Of a DNA stretch of 57,468 nucleotides, positions 26,305 to 34,998 are shown in pieces (position 1 is the first letter of the stretch; each line of letters starts with the position of its first letter). Source of the DNA: Desulfosporosinus shakirovi. Lineage in GTDB: Bacteria; Bacillota; Desulfitobacteriia; Desulfitobacteriales; Desulfitobacteriaceae. Under the pieces are notes generated by a model. It saw only the letters and a list, made by a program, of their open reading frames with translations. It did no database searches and was not told the origin of the DNA. The translations under genes and the position numbers were made by a program. The stretch spans positions 138,016 to 195,483 of the forward strand of contig NZ_JAJDOO010000005.1 in NCBI RefSeq assembly GCF_020595055.1. The letters are read 5' to 3'.

Positions 26305-26480
26305 AATATTTCATAGGCAGGTTTCCTGACTTATAGACTAGAATGTACGCCTTCCCAGTTTCCCAGTGGCAAATTATACATTTTCAACATCTACTTACAG
26401 TGGTGGGTCCGTCCAGGATTATAACCTGGTTCCCTATTATCCCTTGCGGGCACCTATTAAATAAGTATTCAATTGCCCTT
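26305..26480 (-). promoter_or_regulatory. Cobalamin riboswitch
   Basis: The minus strand carries the hallmark blocks in order: GGTGCCCGCAAGGG, then AATAGGGAACCAGGT, then the junction element GCCACTGGGAAACTGGGAAGG, and finally AGTCAGGAAACCTGCC, the conserved B12-box region. It precedes the ECF operon at the right distance. Expected to switch the operon off when adenosyl- or methylcobalamin is plentiful. Confidence 0.93.
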
Positions 26481-26669
26481 ATAATAGAATAATTCATAAA
26501 TTTTGTCAACAGGCGTTATAAAAGATTCTTTACCATTTCCACCTCTAAGTTGCCTCTTGCCGTAATAACTAATTCTAGATAATTCGAATAATGGACTTGT
26601 TGAGATAAGGCCCGATAATTGGAACTATCAAATCGCTGATTCAATGAACCTATTTATTTAACAAGCCTC

Positions 26670-27506
26670 TTATTTTTCGATTTCGGCAAAGACTAGAAAG
26701 GTTCTGGCCTTATTACGATAACTAAACAACTGATTAGACAGCAAGGGAGCAACCTTCTGTAATTCTTTATCATTGCTGTCTTGGGGTTTAGAGAGCTTAA
26801 GCAAGTATCGACATTTATTACTCCCGGTTCCTTCTTGAATAAGCTTGGCAATATCCGCAATTTCGTCGGGGGTCAGATAAGAAATACTGCCGTCGGCACG
26901 TCTGACGGGTCGAATAGAGGTCTGCAATTTAGCCTCTGGGAATTTCGTGATAAAACTTAAACTTTTTACAATCTCTTCAGTATTGATTTCTTTTTCTAAT
27001 ATCTGCCCATACAACTCCAGGGGAGCAATAACGTCCATGATTAAAACGTCTGCCAAATTTTCCCCAATGACTCGCTCGAGAATCTGACTATTGCGCCCAT
27101 CAGTGTCAATCTGCAACTTCATATTGTTGCCTTTAATATACTTCAGCACTTGTATTAATTCATCGCCATATTCCGGATTGCCCCCGGACAGGTGAATCCC
27201 ATCCACCCATTCTTTGTGGAGTGTACCGACACTGAAATAGCCTTCCAGTTTTTGACCAGCATGAAGATAAGCGATGGCAGCGCCAATACTCTGGCGAATA
27301 TTCTTCCCGTCAGTAATGATGGGGAATTCAATGCCGTCAGCTCCGCGAAAGACAGCATTGCGATTAGCCTTGTAAAAGCTTTGGAATTCGTCTTTTCCTT
27401 CAGCTTTCATGTCTTTTTCCACATACTCAATTTGATGGGCTTCCATATACCCTTTAACAATTTTACATCGGGTACAGCCTGTTGCCGTAAAGATAGTAAT
27501 GCTCAA
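26670..27506 (-). CDS. Glutaredoxin-like domain fused to a radical-SAM-like barrel without the cluster motif
   Basis: 278 residues. Residues 1-82 form a glutaredoxin/thioredoxin-fold domain with the redox pair CTRC (Cys11, Cys14). From about 85 the protein resembles the second half of an organic-radical-activating enzyme: HLSGGNPEYGDELIQVLKYIK looks like the GGEP region of NrdG/PflA-type activases, followed by LQIDTDGRNSQIL. The CxxxCxxC cluster motif that should precede it is absent, so it is either a pseudo-radical-SAM protein or uses another cofactor. The stop of the upstream H-protein gene lies 13 bases before its ATG, so the two are an operon. Function unknown; a role in lipoyl or thiol chemistry is inference. 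Confidence 0.65.
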   Translation of the reverse strand: MSITIFTATGCTRCKIVKGYMEAHQIEYVEKDMKAEGKDEFQSFYKANRNAVFRGADGIEFPIITDGKNIRQSIGAAIAYLHAGQKLEGYFSVGTLHKEWVDGIHLSGGNPEYGDELIQVLKYIKGNNMKLQIDTDGRNSQILERVIGENLADVLIMDVIAPLELYGQILEKEINTEEIVKSLSFITKFPEAKLQTSIRPVRRADGSISYLTPDEIADIAKLIQEGTGSNKCRYLLKLSKPQDSNDKELQKVAPLLSNQLFSYRNKARTFLVFAEIEK

Positions 27507-27519
27507 TGTAAACCCCTCC

Positions 27520-27936
27520 TTAAGCTTGGTTTCGCAAAAGCTCCTTATATTGATCTAAAGTCAGTAGCTCTTTCAGTTCTGTCATATCTTTGGCCTCAAT
27601 ATTAATGATCCATCCTTCCTGATAGGGAGTCCGATTTAAAAGATCCGGAGCATCCTCCAAGGCTTCATTAACCGCCGTTACTTTTCCGCTTATGGGCATG
27701 ATCAGCGAAGAAACGGTTTTGGCTGATTCAGCTTGGCCAAATGTCTCTCCTCGCTGAAACTCGTCTCCCACTGCTGGAAGCTCAACGAAAATCAGGTCTC
27801 CCAGCTGATCTTGAGCGTAATCTGAAATCCCAATTGTAATATTATCCTCTTTTACCCTTACCCAAGTATGCTCAGGGAAATAACTGATTTGCTCATCATA
27901 GTTAAGTTCTTCTAGGGCCACCTTAGTCTGAGCCAT
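27520..27936 (-). CDS. Glycine-cleavage H-like lipoyl carrier protein
   Basis: 138 residues. GAGAGG precedes the ATG at 27936; another in-frame ATG at 27945 directly abuts that site and is less likely. The barrel-sandwich fold of GcvH is clear: WVRVKEDNITIGISDYAQDQLGDLIFVELP, then the lipoyl-lysine hairpin ESAKTVSSL with Lys73, then MPISGKVTAVNEAL. No glycine decarboxylase (GcvP) or T-protein gene is in the window, so it may serve another lipoyl-dependent redox step. The co-transcribed neighbour is a thioredoxin-fold fusion, and a lipoamide dehydrogenase gene lies about 7 kb away on the same strand. Confidence 0.9.
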   Translation of the reverse strand: MAQTKVALEELNYDEQISYFPEHTWVRVKEDNITIGISDYAQDQLGDLIFVELPAVGDEFQRGETFGQAESAKTVSSLIMPISGKVTAVNEALEDAPDLLNRTPYQEGWIINIEAKDMTELKELLTLDQYKELLRNQA

Positions 27937-28081
27937 CCTTTTCATCCTCTCAGTAGTTTTATCCTTTTATCTTAGTTTACACCATTGGGGGTTTTAAATT
28001 TGTAGCTATGCTTACAATTATGGAGAAACAATGATCAAACGTCTGCATCAGAAATGTATGTTTTGAAAGGGACTACTTTCA

Positions 28082-28131
28082 AAGTACAGCAAACCCCGGC
28101 GAATAGCAGAGAGCCAGTGTTTGCTGTACTT
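28082..28131. terminator. Hairpin between H-protein and chemoreceptor genes
   Basis: Perfect 13-base arms AAGTACAGCAAAC / GTTTGCTGTACTT with a 24-base loop and ATTTTTATA on the plus side. It lies about 60 bases past the chemoreceptor stop on the minus strand. Probably a transcript end. Confidence 0.6.
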
Positions 28132-28190
28132 ATTTTTATATATTAAACAGGCTGTTATTGTGTACTAAAGACTTTGGGCTAAGGAAGATA

Positions 28191-29057
28191 TTATTCTTGT
28201 ATTTTTGCTATGGTCTCTTCAGCACTGTCAATTCTTGCAAAATCACTTAACTGCCGGACAACGCCTACAATATCATCAGAAGTAGCCGCAATTTCTTCGG
28301 TGGCAGCGGCCTGATTCTCAGAAGCAAGGCTTGTATCAGAGATTTTAGTACTAATAGTTTCAATTGCCTCTTTCATTTCTAAAAGAGATTTTGCGACTTT
28401 ATCTGCGGAAGTTTTGCTTAAAGTTGAAAATTTACCCATTTCTTTTGCTACCACGTCAAAACCCCTTCCTGCTTCCCCAGCTCTTGCAGCTTCGATTGAA
28501 GCATTCAAAGCCAGCAAATTGGAATGACTTGAGATTTTTTTAATTTCATTAATGATCCCGTTTATTTCACTAATTTTCATTTGGGTTTGCTCGCCGAAAT
28601 CAGCAATTTCCTTAATAACGCTTGAAAGCATCTGCGAGTTCGAAGCAATTTCCTGAATTCCGGAACTCAATTGAACGATTGAACTAGAGAGAGTTGCCGA
28701 AATATTCTCGATTTTTCTCTCAGATTCCAAGCTTTTGCTAACCGCCACAATAGCTTCTACCTTATCTTCTTCATTTAATACTGGAGTAAGCAATAATTTC
28801 ATGGAGGTCCCATGTTCTACCGGAGGCAAAGAAATCAGTTGTTTTTTTTCATTTTTAACTGCATTTAATAAAGGGCGTTCCTCAATTATAAAAGGATCTC
28901 CCACTTTGTTAGTGTCTTTACTTAGTTTTCCGCTGCCTTCTAAGGCAATAATTTTCTTCTGAGGGATATCATAAACACTAATTGATAAGTCATCCTGCAT
29001 GACTTCCAAAAAATTAGGTATACATTCAATAAAATCTTTTAAGTACTTTGCTTTCAC
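28191..29057 (-). CDS. Soluble methyl-accepting chemotaxis-type signalling protein
   Basis: 288 residues with no membrane segment. The first 115 residues form a sensor-like alpha/beta domain ([16 protein letters not shown] ... [19 protein letters not shown]), and the rest is a short MCP signalling domain with the hairpin-tip sequence [27 protein letters not shown]. It should signal to CheA/CheW from the cytoplasm, reporting an intracellular ligand or redox state. Only one copy of a methylation-type helix pair is present, so adaptation may be limited. No other chemotaxis genes are nearby. Confidence 0.88.
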   Translation of the reverse strand: MKAKYLKDFIECIPNFLEVMQDDLSISVYDIPQKKIIALEGSGKLSKDTNKVGDPFIIEERPLLNAVKNEKKQLISLPPVEHGTSMKLLLTPVLNEEDKVEAIVAVSKSLESERKIENISATLSSSIVQLSSGIQEIASNSQMLSSVIKEIADFGEQTQMKISEINGIINEIKKISSHSNLLALNASIEAARAGEAGRGFDVVAKEMGKFSTLSKTSADKVAKSLLEMKEAIETISTKISDTSLASENQAAATEEIAATSDDIVGVVRQLSDFARIDSAEETIAKIQE

Positions 29058-29342
29058 ACCTAATCTACTCCTTAAAATAACAAAACAAACTTATATTTTT
29101 TCTCGTTCAGGCAAAGGTCAATTGACAACTGATTTTGTTTTTCGAAATTCAGCCCAAGGTTCTCATTATTTTTAGAGATTTGGGCAAGGACTACCATTAC
29201 TCTAGTTATAAGGACCTTTTATGTTTTTGAAAGAGTAATTAGTCATACCAAATGATTTTGCTAATTTCCCTCGTGTTTGTTTATCAACTTTTAGAAAATC
29301 ATTAAACACAACGCTAATAATCTCAGGTTCATTTTTTCTTTC

Positions 29343-30062
29343 CTAATTAAATGCAAACTCTTTCAGCATCCGAGTATCGAGTATCGTTACTTTTTCATAT
29401 TTATAATTCAGGATCTTAAGCTTTTTAAGCTTATTTAGATTCTTGGTGATTGTAACTCGATGTGCTCCTATCATGTTGGCTAAGTCCTCGTGGGTTAAAA
29501 GGATCGATATGCCTGCGCTTGTCTGTCCGTTATTTTCTTCATAACAGCAAAAGGAGTAAAGTATTCGGCAAATATTCTGCATGATATTGCGCACACAGGT
29601 ATCTTCAAGTTGGACGGCCAACATTCTCGATTTGATGGCCTGGGATGTAAGTATAAAAAGACTGATTTCAAAGTCCTTTTTGCATAGTTCCATAATAGTC
29701 TCTCGGCTAAAGAAATAGAGTTCTGAGTCGGACATGACAATGCCTTCAAATAATCCGGGCTGAGTATGAAAAACAAACTGTTCGCCGAATGTCGCGCCGT
29801 TCCCCATAATCGAGACAATTTTGGTCGCCCCGTCTTTGCCAATAAAATTCATCTTGACTTTGCCTTTTTTTATAAAAAAGCAACCTTTAAAATTTTCTCC
29901 CGGCCTGACAATATTGTCACCGCTCTTTTTCATCATTCGACAGCCCAATTTCAGATACTTATCCCATATACTTGAAGACAAGCCTTCACTTGCGAGGGTG
30001 ATTTCATCAAAAATAATTGAGGTTGTAATAAACTCAATTAGCTCTTTTGCCTTATCCGTCAT
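29343..30062 (-). CDS. Crp/Fnr family regulator, CprK-like group
   Basis: 239 residues. The beta-roll effector domain (about 30-140) includes RPGENFKGCFFIKKGKVKMNF and GNGATFGEQFVFHTQP; the C-terminal winged helix has THEDLANMIGAHRVTITKNLNKLKK as recognition helix. It is of the size and style of CprK/Crp regulators of Desulfitobacterium, which sense organic ligands and have redox-active cysteines; here cysteines occur at about 41, 61, 126 and near 155-172. It lies next to the organosulfate transporter and sulfotransferase genes on the same strand, so it probably controls them in response to an aryl or alkyl sulfate. The ligand is inference. Confidence 0.85.
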   Translation of the reverse strand: MTDKAKELIEFITTSIIFDEITLASEGLSSSIWDKYLKLGCRMMKKSGDNIVRPGENFKGCFFIKKGKVKMNFIGKDGATKIVSIMGNGATFGEQFVFHTQPGLFEGIVMSDSELYFFSRETIMELCKKDFEISLFILTSQAIKSRMLAVQLEDTCVRNIMQNICRILYSFCCYEENNGQTSAGISILLTHEDLANMIGAHRVTITKNLNKLKKLKILNYKYEKVTILDTRMLKEFAFN

Positions 30063-30222
30063 GCCGATCCCTCTTTCCTTAAAAAGATTGAGAACTCTTA
30101 TAGGACTATGGGCCTGTTAATTGAGTGTATCCTGTGGAGATTAATGGGCTTAGTGCCAAAAATGTTAAACCGGGATATGAACGAGGAGCCGGCAATGCAC
30201 CGCTCCTCACTCATATTGACTG

Positions 30223-31617
30223 TTAGATCAAACCCAACAGTTTCCAATAGGGATACATAACTACCACCAGGAAAACTAAGTTCAATACCATCTTCAAGCT
30301 GAATATTTTAATAAAGTCTTTCAATCGTATTAAGCCGAAGGAGAAGAAAATCAAGACTAAAGCATATTCATAGGGCATGATGATTTGGTCGATTCCTTGG
30401 AAAATCGTGTAGAGGACCGGCAGAGGATTCATGCCTAAATTGACAGCAACCTGAGTCAGGGGCACGGTAAAGGTCGCCATAATGGCTAAAGGCGTCAATA
30501 AGAAGTTTGAACCGGCACAGAGCAGCCAAATTAAGATGAGGGTGACTAAGGGACCCTGGGATGCCATAGTCGGCACTAAGGCATTCGCCACAACCTTGCC
30601 TACTCCAATAACATTGGCCACAGAACCAATGGACATACAAGCTGTTACAAAGAAGACCATGGGAAAGTTTGTCTTTTTAACATACTCATTGGTTCCAATA
30701 TTAATACCGGGGAAATACATTAAGCATGCCGCGAATACAAATCCCCAACCCACTTCGATATGATGAATATTTCCTGTTACCAAAAAGATGAACAGCAGCA
30801 GGGATACAAACAAGCCTTTTTTCTCTTGCTTGGTAATTTTGCCCAGCTTCTTGTATTCCTCTGTAATAAGATCCTTACAGTCGATTTGTTTGTCGGATTT
30901 AAACACCTTTGAGATGACAAAGATCATCAGTACATACCATAGGATAAAAGGAAGTCCGTGAATAAAGTATTGTACCCATGATAACGATACTTTGGTAACT
31001 TGGGCAGCCAGACCAAAGATGATGGCCATATTAGGATTGTAAAAAAAGAACATGGGAAACAGTGACGCAAAACAACCGGCAATCATGATACCCGCGGCTT
31101 CTTTAGAAGGTCCTAAGTCAAGGGCTTTACAAATGCCGTAGGTAAAAGCTGCAAGAGGGATTATGGCACTGGAGGGGATCATTAGGTTAAGAATGATTCC
31201 AATCACTAAAATCCCATATAAAATTCCGTTATAAGTCCCCCCTGTCTTAATTATGCACCAATAGGCGATTCGTTTCAAAATTCCGATTCCGTCCAATACG
31301 TTGGCCATGAGCATCCCGCCCATGAACATCCAAGGAATATAAAGTGACCAGGGGCTAAAGACTACGTTTGCCGGAGCTAAATTAACCATGACATAAGCAA
31401 CAGGCAAAAGGACTGATGGAATTAGGCCATCCATGGTCTCAAAGGCAAAGATCAAAATTGCACATAGTGTAATTGCTACAAACAAGCGAATCTGTGGCGT
31501 AAAGGCTTCATTGACCGGAACGAACATTACCAGAATAGGTAATCCGATGGTCAGAATCCAATATATGATTTTCTTGCGGTCAATGCCTTGGGGAGAAGGA
31601 GCTAATGCCGTTGTCAT
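30223..31617 (-). CDS. DASS/SLC13-type anion:sodium symporter
   Basis: 464 residues from the ATG at 31617. AAGAGGAG lies nine bases upstream of it; an ATG three codons earlier touches the ribosome site. About 11-12 membrane helices are seen, with the family repeats around LNLMIPSSAIIPLAAFTYGICKAL and LLCAGSNFLLTPLAIMATFTVP, which hold the SNT-like substrate loops. DASS carriers import dicarboxylates, sulfate or related anions with Na+. It follows the aryl-sulfate sulfotransferase gene after a hairpin, so an organosulfate or sulfonate is a plausible substrate. Dicarboxylate is the alternative. Confidence 0.82.
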   Translation of the reverse strand: MTTALAPSPQGIDRKKIIYWILTIGLPILVMFVPVNEAFTPQIRLFVAITLCAILIFAFETMDGLIPSVLLPVAYVMVNLAPANVVFSPWSLYIPWMFMGGMLMANVLDGIGILKRIAYWCIIKTGGTYNGILYGILVIGIILNLMIPSSAIIPLAAFTYGICKALDLGPSKEAAGIMIAGCFASLFPMFFFYNPNMAIIFGLAAQVTKVSLSWVQYFIHGLPFILWYVLMIFVISKVFKSDKQIDCKDLITEEYKKLGKITKQEKKGLFVSLLLFIFLVTGNIHHIEVGWGFVFAACLMYFPGINIGTNEYVKKTNFPMVFFVTACMSIGSVANVIGVGKVVANALVPTMASQGPLVTLILIWLLCAGSNFLLTPLAIMATFTVPLTQVAVNLGMNPLPVLYTIFQGIDQIIMPYEYALVLIFFSFGLIRLKDFIKIFSLKMVLNLVFLVVVMYPYWKLLGLI

Positions 31618-31645
31618 ATGAATCATCTCCTCTTGTCGAATTTCT

Positions 31646-31673
31646 CGATAGAGGGCGCTGTGGCCCTCTATCG
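31646..31673 (-). terminator. Intercistronic hairpin between sulfotransferase and transporter
   Basis: Perfect 11-base stem CGATAGAGGGC / GCCCTCTATCG with a six-base loop and no U-tract in the 60-base gap. It probably stabilises the sulfotransferase mRNA or lowers transporter expression rather than ending transcription fully. Confidence 0.6.
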
Positions 31674-31686
31674 GTTATCATGATCC

Positions 31687-33171
31687 TTAGATACGGATTA
31701 CCCCGGAGTACTCATCGTCATCGTCGTCTTCCACTTGAGGGGCTTCTTCCGTTGTGACGCAGAATCCATCCACATCACCATATCCTAATGTGCCGTCTAT
31801 TTCTACCACATCATCACAGCCGAGAGGAGCAGCCCCCGGCATTCTGAATTGTGTTACATCCAATCTCTCAATGGGAACTTCTGTCGGCTTTTCTAATTGA
31901 GGAACCCATTCATAGGGTAAACGATAGGCACGATAAACCATGTTAAGATTGAAGTTTTTGCCCCAATATGGAGAAATGTATTCCCAAACCAGCTCGAACT
32001 CAGGGGTTACTTCAATAAGTCTTCCCCCGGAACCTTCGGTAATAACCGTGTTTCCGTTTGGCATCCTTTGGGCGCTGCTAATGAAGGGGCTGTAAAAATG
32101 ATGGGAGTGGAAGGGCTGCAAATGTCCGGCCTCCGTCGGGGTATACTGCCAAACAATCTTAAAAGTGATGGGATCAAACTCTAAAACTCTTGAATGATCC
32201 CGGCGGTATGCTTTTGTACCATAGGGAGACGTCATGCTTGGCAGACCATAGCCCCCCCAGCCGCCGTTATCAAATACCAGAATATTTCCTTCTCCAGGGA
32301 GACCCTTAGGAATCATGTGGCAATGATGTTGGCCAATGATGATACCCATTTTCTTTAATGCCTTGCTGGAGGTAAAATCCGGACCCAGTTTCCAAACGAT
32401 TTTCCCAGTCTCTTTACTGATAATTGCCATGATATTGCTTTCACGGGCATCCCAGATAATATTATCGGGATGGAAGCGCTCATCCCCTTGATCGTACCAT
32501 TTGTTAGGTCCCAGAGCAGACATGGAATTAATATGCATCCAGTCGCCCATGCCGCCTCCGCAGCCATGCATATTGGGATCTCTGAACAGAACATTTTTTT
32601 CTGCCTCTGAGAATCCCAGTTCGTCGAAATGCTCGCTGCAGACCCATTCCCAGATAATATTACCTTCCCAGTCCACTTCAATAATTGTATCATCCAATAA
32701 GTTTTTGTCGGAAATTTTGTGATCAAGAACATTTTTATGACACAAGAGCAAGGTATTGCCGCTGTCAACTTTGGGATCCATACCCGGAACATAGTAGCCA
32801 ACCGGGTTTCCTTCTCTTTGATAGTCATGATGCTGTCTGGCCATCCATTGTGGCTCATTGCCGGGATCCTCAATATATTCGTATTTGTTGAATTCCCAAA
32901 CAACATTTCCATCCCAATCTACTTGAATTAGATCAATATCATCTTGATAACCGAATTTAGTATCCCGTGTACCGCGATGTCCCAAAACATAGCCACCGGG
33001 CAGCATTTTATTCGGGAAACCCTGCAGACCTTTCCACAGTTTCACTTCTTTGCCATTCATGTCAATTAACATTGCTCCAAGTTCGTTAGCTTGGAAAATG
33101 GTATATCCGCTGGAAGCCTTTTCAGGATTGTAGACGGTAGTTCCTGTTGGATGTATTGTAGGTAGTCCCAT
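31687..33171 (-). CDS. Aryl-sulfate sulfotransferase (ASST) family protein
   Basis: 494 residues of the arylsulfotransferase beta-propeller family (PF05935). Repeated IxxVDWDGNVVWEF-type blades are visible (about 80-95, 165-180, 250-265, 335-350). Conserved histidines occur in ARQHHDYQ, DWMHINS, GQHHCHMIP and FHSHHFYSP; one corresponds to the catalytic His that forms the sulfo-enzyme. The reaction moves sulfate from an aryl sulfate to a phenol without PAPS. No signal peptide is present, unlike the exported enterobacterial enzymes, and the tail is a run of acidic residues. AAGGAGG precedes the ATG. It stands with a DASS carrier and a sulfatase-like hydrolase, implying organosulfate metabolism inside the cell. 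Confidence 0.9.
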   Translation of the reverse strand: MGLPTIHPTGTTVYNPEKASSGYTIFQANELGAMLIDMNGKEVKLWKGLQGFPNKMLPGGYVLGHRGTRDTKFGYQDDIDLIQVDWDGNVVWEFNKYEYIEDPGNEPQWMARQHHDYQREGNPVGYYVPGMDPKVDSGNTLLLCHKNVLDHKISDKNLLDDTIIEVDWEGNIIWEWVCSEHFDELGFSEAEKNVLFRDPNMHGCGGGMGDWMHINSMSALGPNKWYDQGDERFHPDNIIWDARESNIMAIISKETGKIVWKLGPDFTSSKALKKMGIIIGQHHCHMIPKGLPGEGNILVFDNGGWGGYGLPSMTSPYGTKAYRRDHSRVLEFDPITFKIVWQYTPTEAGHLQPFHSHHFYSPFISSAQRMPNGNTVITEGSGGRLIEVTPEFELVWEYISPYWGKNFNLNMVYRAYRLPYEWVPQLEKPTEVPIERLDVTQFRMPGAAPLGCDDVVEIDGTLGYGDVDGFCVTTEEAPQVEDDDDDEYSGVIRI

Positions 33172-33642
33172 AGATTTTTCCTCCTTAAATTAAATACTGG
33201 ATAGTCTTGTCGTCCTTTGCACATCAAACATATTGTGAAATTATTAACCATCTTTAAAAAATTTTTTTAATACCCCCTCCATTCCTCTTCCGTTTTTTTA
33301 ATATCAACCTATCGCAAGTTTTTTAATAGCTATGATAGGAATATACAATACAAACCCCCAAAAGATTGTAATCTTAGTTACAAATCATTGAATTTTTTTC
33401 TCAATTCAAGAATTTCAGCTTAAATGGCTAGTGCTCGAAGGCACTCCATCAGAGCATGAAAAAGAGTCGCTCGGGTAAGGCAGCTTCTCCCACATCCGAA
33501 CACTTTCGCACTTCGAGGCTCGCCATAGAAAGAGGTGCGCTGCCTGCAGCACATAAAAACGACCTAGCTTCTGACGAAAACTAGGTCTGGAGGAAATAGC
33601 TATAAAAAACTAAAGTTCAATAACTTCTTCAATTGCATTTAA
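33172..33642. other. Intergenic region between sulfotransferase and hydrolase genes
   Basis: 470 bases. It holds the terminator of the hydrolase gene (33561-33587) and must contain the sulfotransferase promoter in the AT-rich part 33180-33400. The middle, 33430-33540, is richer in G and C and gives no long frame; its origin is unclear. No Crp-type TTGAT-N4-ATCAA site was spotted with confidence. Confidence 0.4.
33561..33587 (-). terminator. Terminator after the sulfatase-like gene
   Basis: GACCTAG / CTAGGTC stem with a 13-base loop, followed on the minus strand by GTTTTTATG, 56 bases past the stop at 33643. Confidence 0.7.
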
Positions 33643-34932
33643 TTATTCGATTCCCAGTTCTGATTCCAATTCTTGAGCACAAGTAAAGTAATAGTTACGA
33701 CCTGCAGCACTGATTTGTCGGCGGGCAAGGGCGCGGCATGCTTGAATCTTCATACCTTTAGCTGCTTGGACATACTCTCCTAAGGCCAGGAGATAATCTG
33801 CTAATTGCATGCACCATTGATAGTCCTCTTGGGCCAGAGAATTTTGCGCTTGATGATATAGTTTTTCTGCTCCCCCCGCTAATTCAGCTATTTTTACAGC
33901 TTCATGCTGCTGGGTCAAGGGAGAAAGATTGGTAGGATTACCGTCAAACCAACCCAGATAACCCGTAAAAATGGAACGAACGCTCCACTCCACAGTACCG
34001 TAGAATTCTTGAAGATAAGGTTTTTCGGCCAGCTGAGGCGGCAATTTAACAGTTTGAACAAGTTCATCCGGTGTTAATCCTTGGTTCATGTATTTGAGCG
34101 TTTCCTGCAATACGAAATTTATAGCATCACGGTAATTTGTTAATACTTCTTTAATGGCATCTCGGCCAATGATGGGACGGCTGTGACCCGGCAAGAGGTA
34201 CTGAGGCTCCAAGTCAAGCATTTTATTGAGGCTTTCCACCCAGACCGCAATATCCCGATAGGGGGTGCCACGGATCGCATAGAGGTTGGGAAAGGATTTA
34301 TAGTAGTTGTCGCCAGAAATCAACACCTTTTCATCCGGCAGCCAAACAAAGAGCTGATCATCCGTTTCACCAGGTGCCGCGATTAATTCAAGGTGAATCC
34401 CTGCTACGGTTAGACTCAGCTTTTCCTCGGAAAATTGTTTTGTCGGCGGAACAAAGCCCTCTCCCATCCCTCGCAAATCCGTCTCCCCAGGTCCAAGCCC
34501 AATATTAAGTCTTTCTTCTGAGGACAAAGACATCCCAAACTGGCGTTTGGCCCGTTTTCCGAGAATAGCTGAGACCGCATTCGGCCCGAGTAAATCACTG
34601 AATGGCCGGCGGCTGATTATAACCGGACCATCTCCGCAAAATGCAGAAGTACCACCGACATGATCTTGATGGCTGTGGGTATAAATAATCGTTTTAATCG
34701 GTTGGGAAGAAACCTTAGCATAGGCTTCCTTAAGTGCCTCAGCCCCTTTTAAACTTTCCAGAGTGTCGATTAAGACGGAGGCATTTTCCCCTTCAATGAG
34801 TATGCTGTTGCTGGCACCGAAGCCGCTGGCTAAGAAGATATGGTCCAGAATGGGAATCAGCTCTTTCCGAAATTCATAGGAATGAGCCTTTAAACTTTCT
34901 TCCGGAGACCAGGCAGTTTGATTATTTTTCAT
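33643..34932 (-). CDS. Alkyl-sulfatase-like metallo-beta-lactamase-fold hydrolase
   Basis: 429 residues. The N-terminal metallo-beta-lactamase domain has the binuclear zinc motif THSHQDHVGG (about residue 86-95), then SGDNYYKSFPNLYAIRG and LPGHSRP, all characteristic of the BDS1/SdsA1 alkyl sulfatase group. A helical dimerisation-type region follows (about 290-429, FYGTVEWSVRSIFTGYLGWFDGNPTNL). The C-terminal SCP2-like sterol-carrier domain of full-length SdsA1 (about 650 residues) and its signal peptide are missing. It should hydrolyse primary alkyl sulfates to alcohol and sulfate in the cytoplasm. Together with the nearby sulfotransferase it suggests use of organosulfates as sulfate source. 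GGAAGGGG precedes the ATG. Confidence 0.85.
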   Translation of the reverse strand: MKNNQTAWSPEESLKAHSYEFRKELIPILDHIFLASGFGASNSILIEGENASVLIDTLESLKGAEALKEAYAKVSSQPIKTIIYTHSHQDHVGGTSAFCGDGPVIISRRPFSDLLGPNAVSAILGKRAKRQFGMSLSSEERLNIGLGPGETDLRGMGEGFVPPTKQFSEEKLSLTVAGIHLELIAAPGETDDQLFVWLPDEKVLISGDNYYKSFPNLYAIRGTPYRDIAVWVESLNKMLDLEPQYLLPGHSRPIIGRDAIKEVLTNYRDAINFVLQETLKYMNQGLTPDELVQTVKLPPQLAEKPYLQEFYGTVEWSVRSIFTGYLGWFDGNPTNLSPLTQQHEAVKIAELAGGAEKLYHQAQNSLAQEDYQWCMQLADYLLALGEYVQAAKGMKIQACRALARRQISAAGRNYYFTCAQELESELGIE

Positions 34933-34998
34933 AGACTTCCCCTTCCAAAAAACAATAAGTTATTCATTCTATTTTGTCAATGATGGCCTTTTATCCCA

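Noticed and set aside
27192-27605. 137-codon plus-strand frame spanning two minus-strand genes
   Set aside because: Antisense to the H-protein and fusion genes, which carry clear family motifs.
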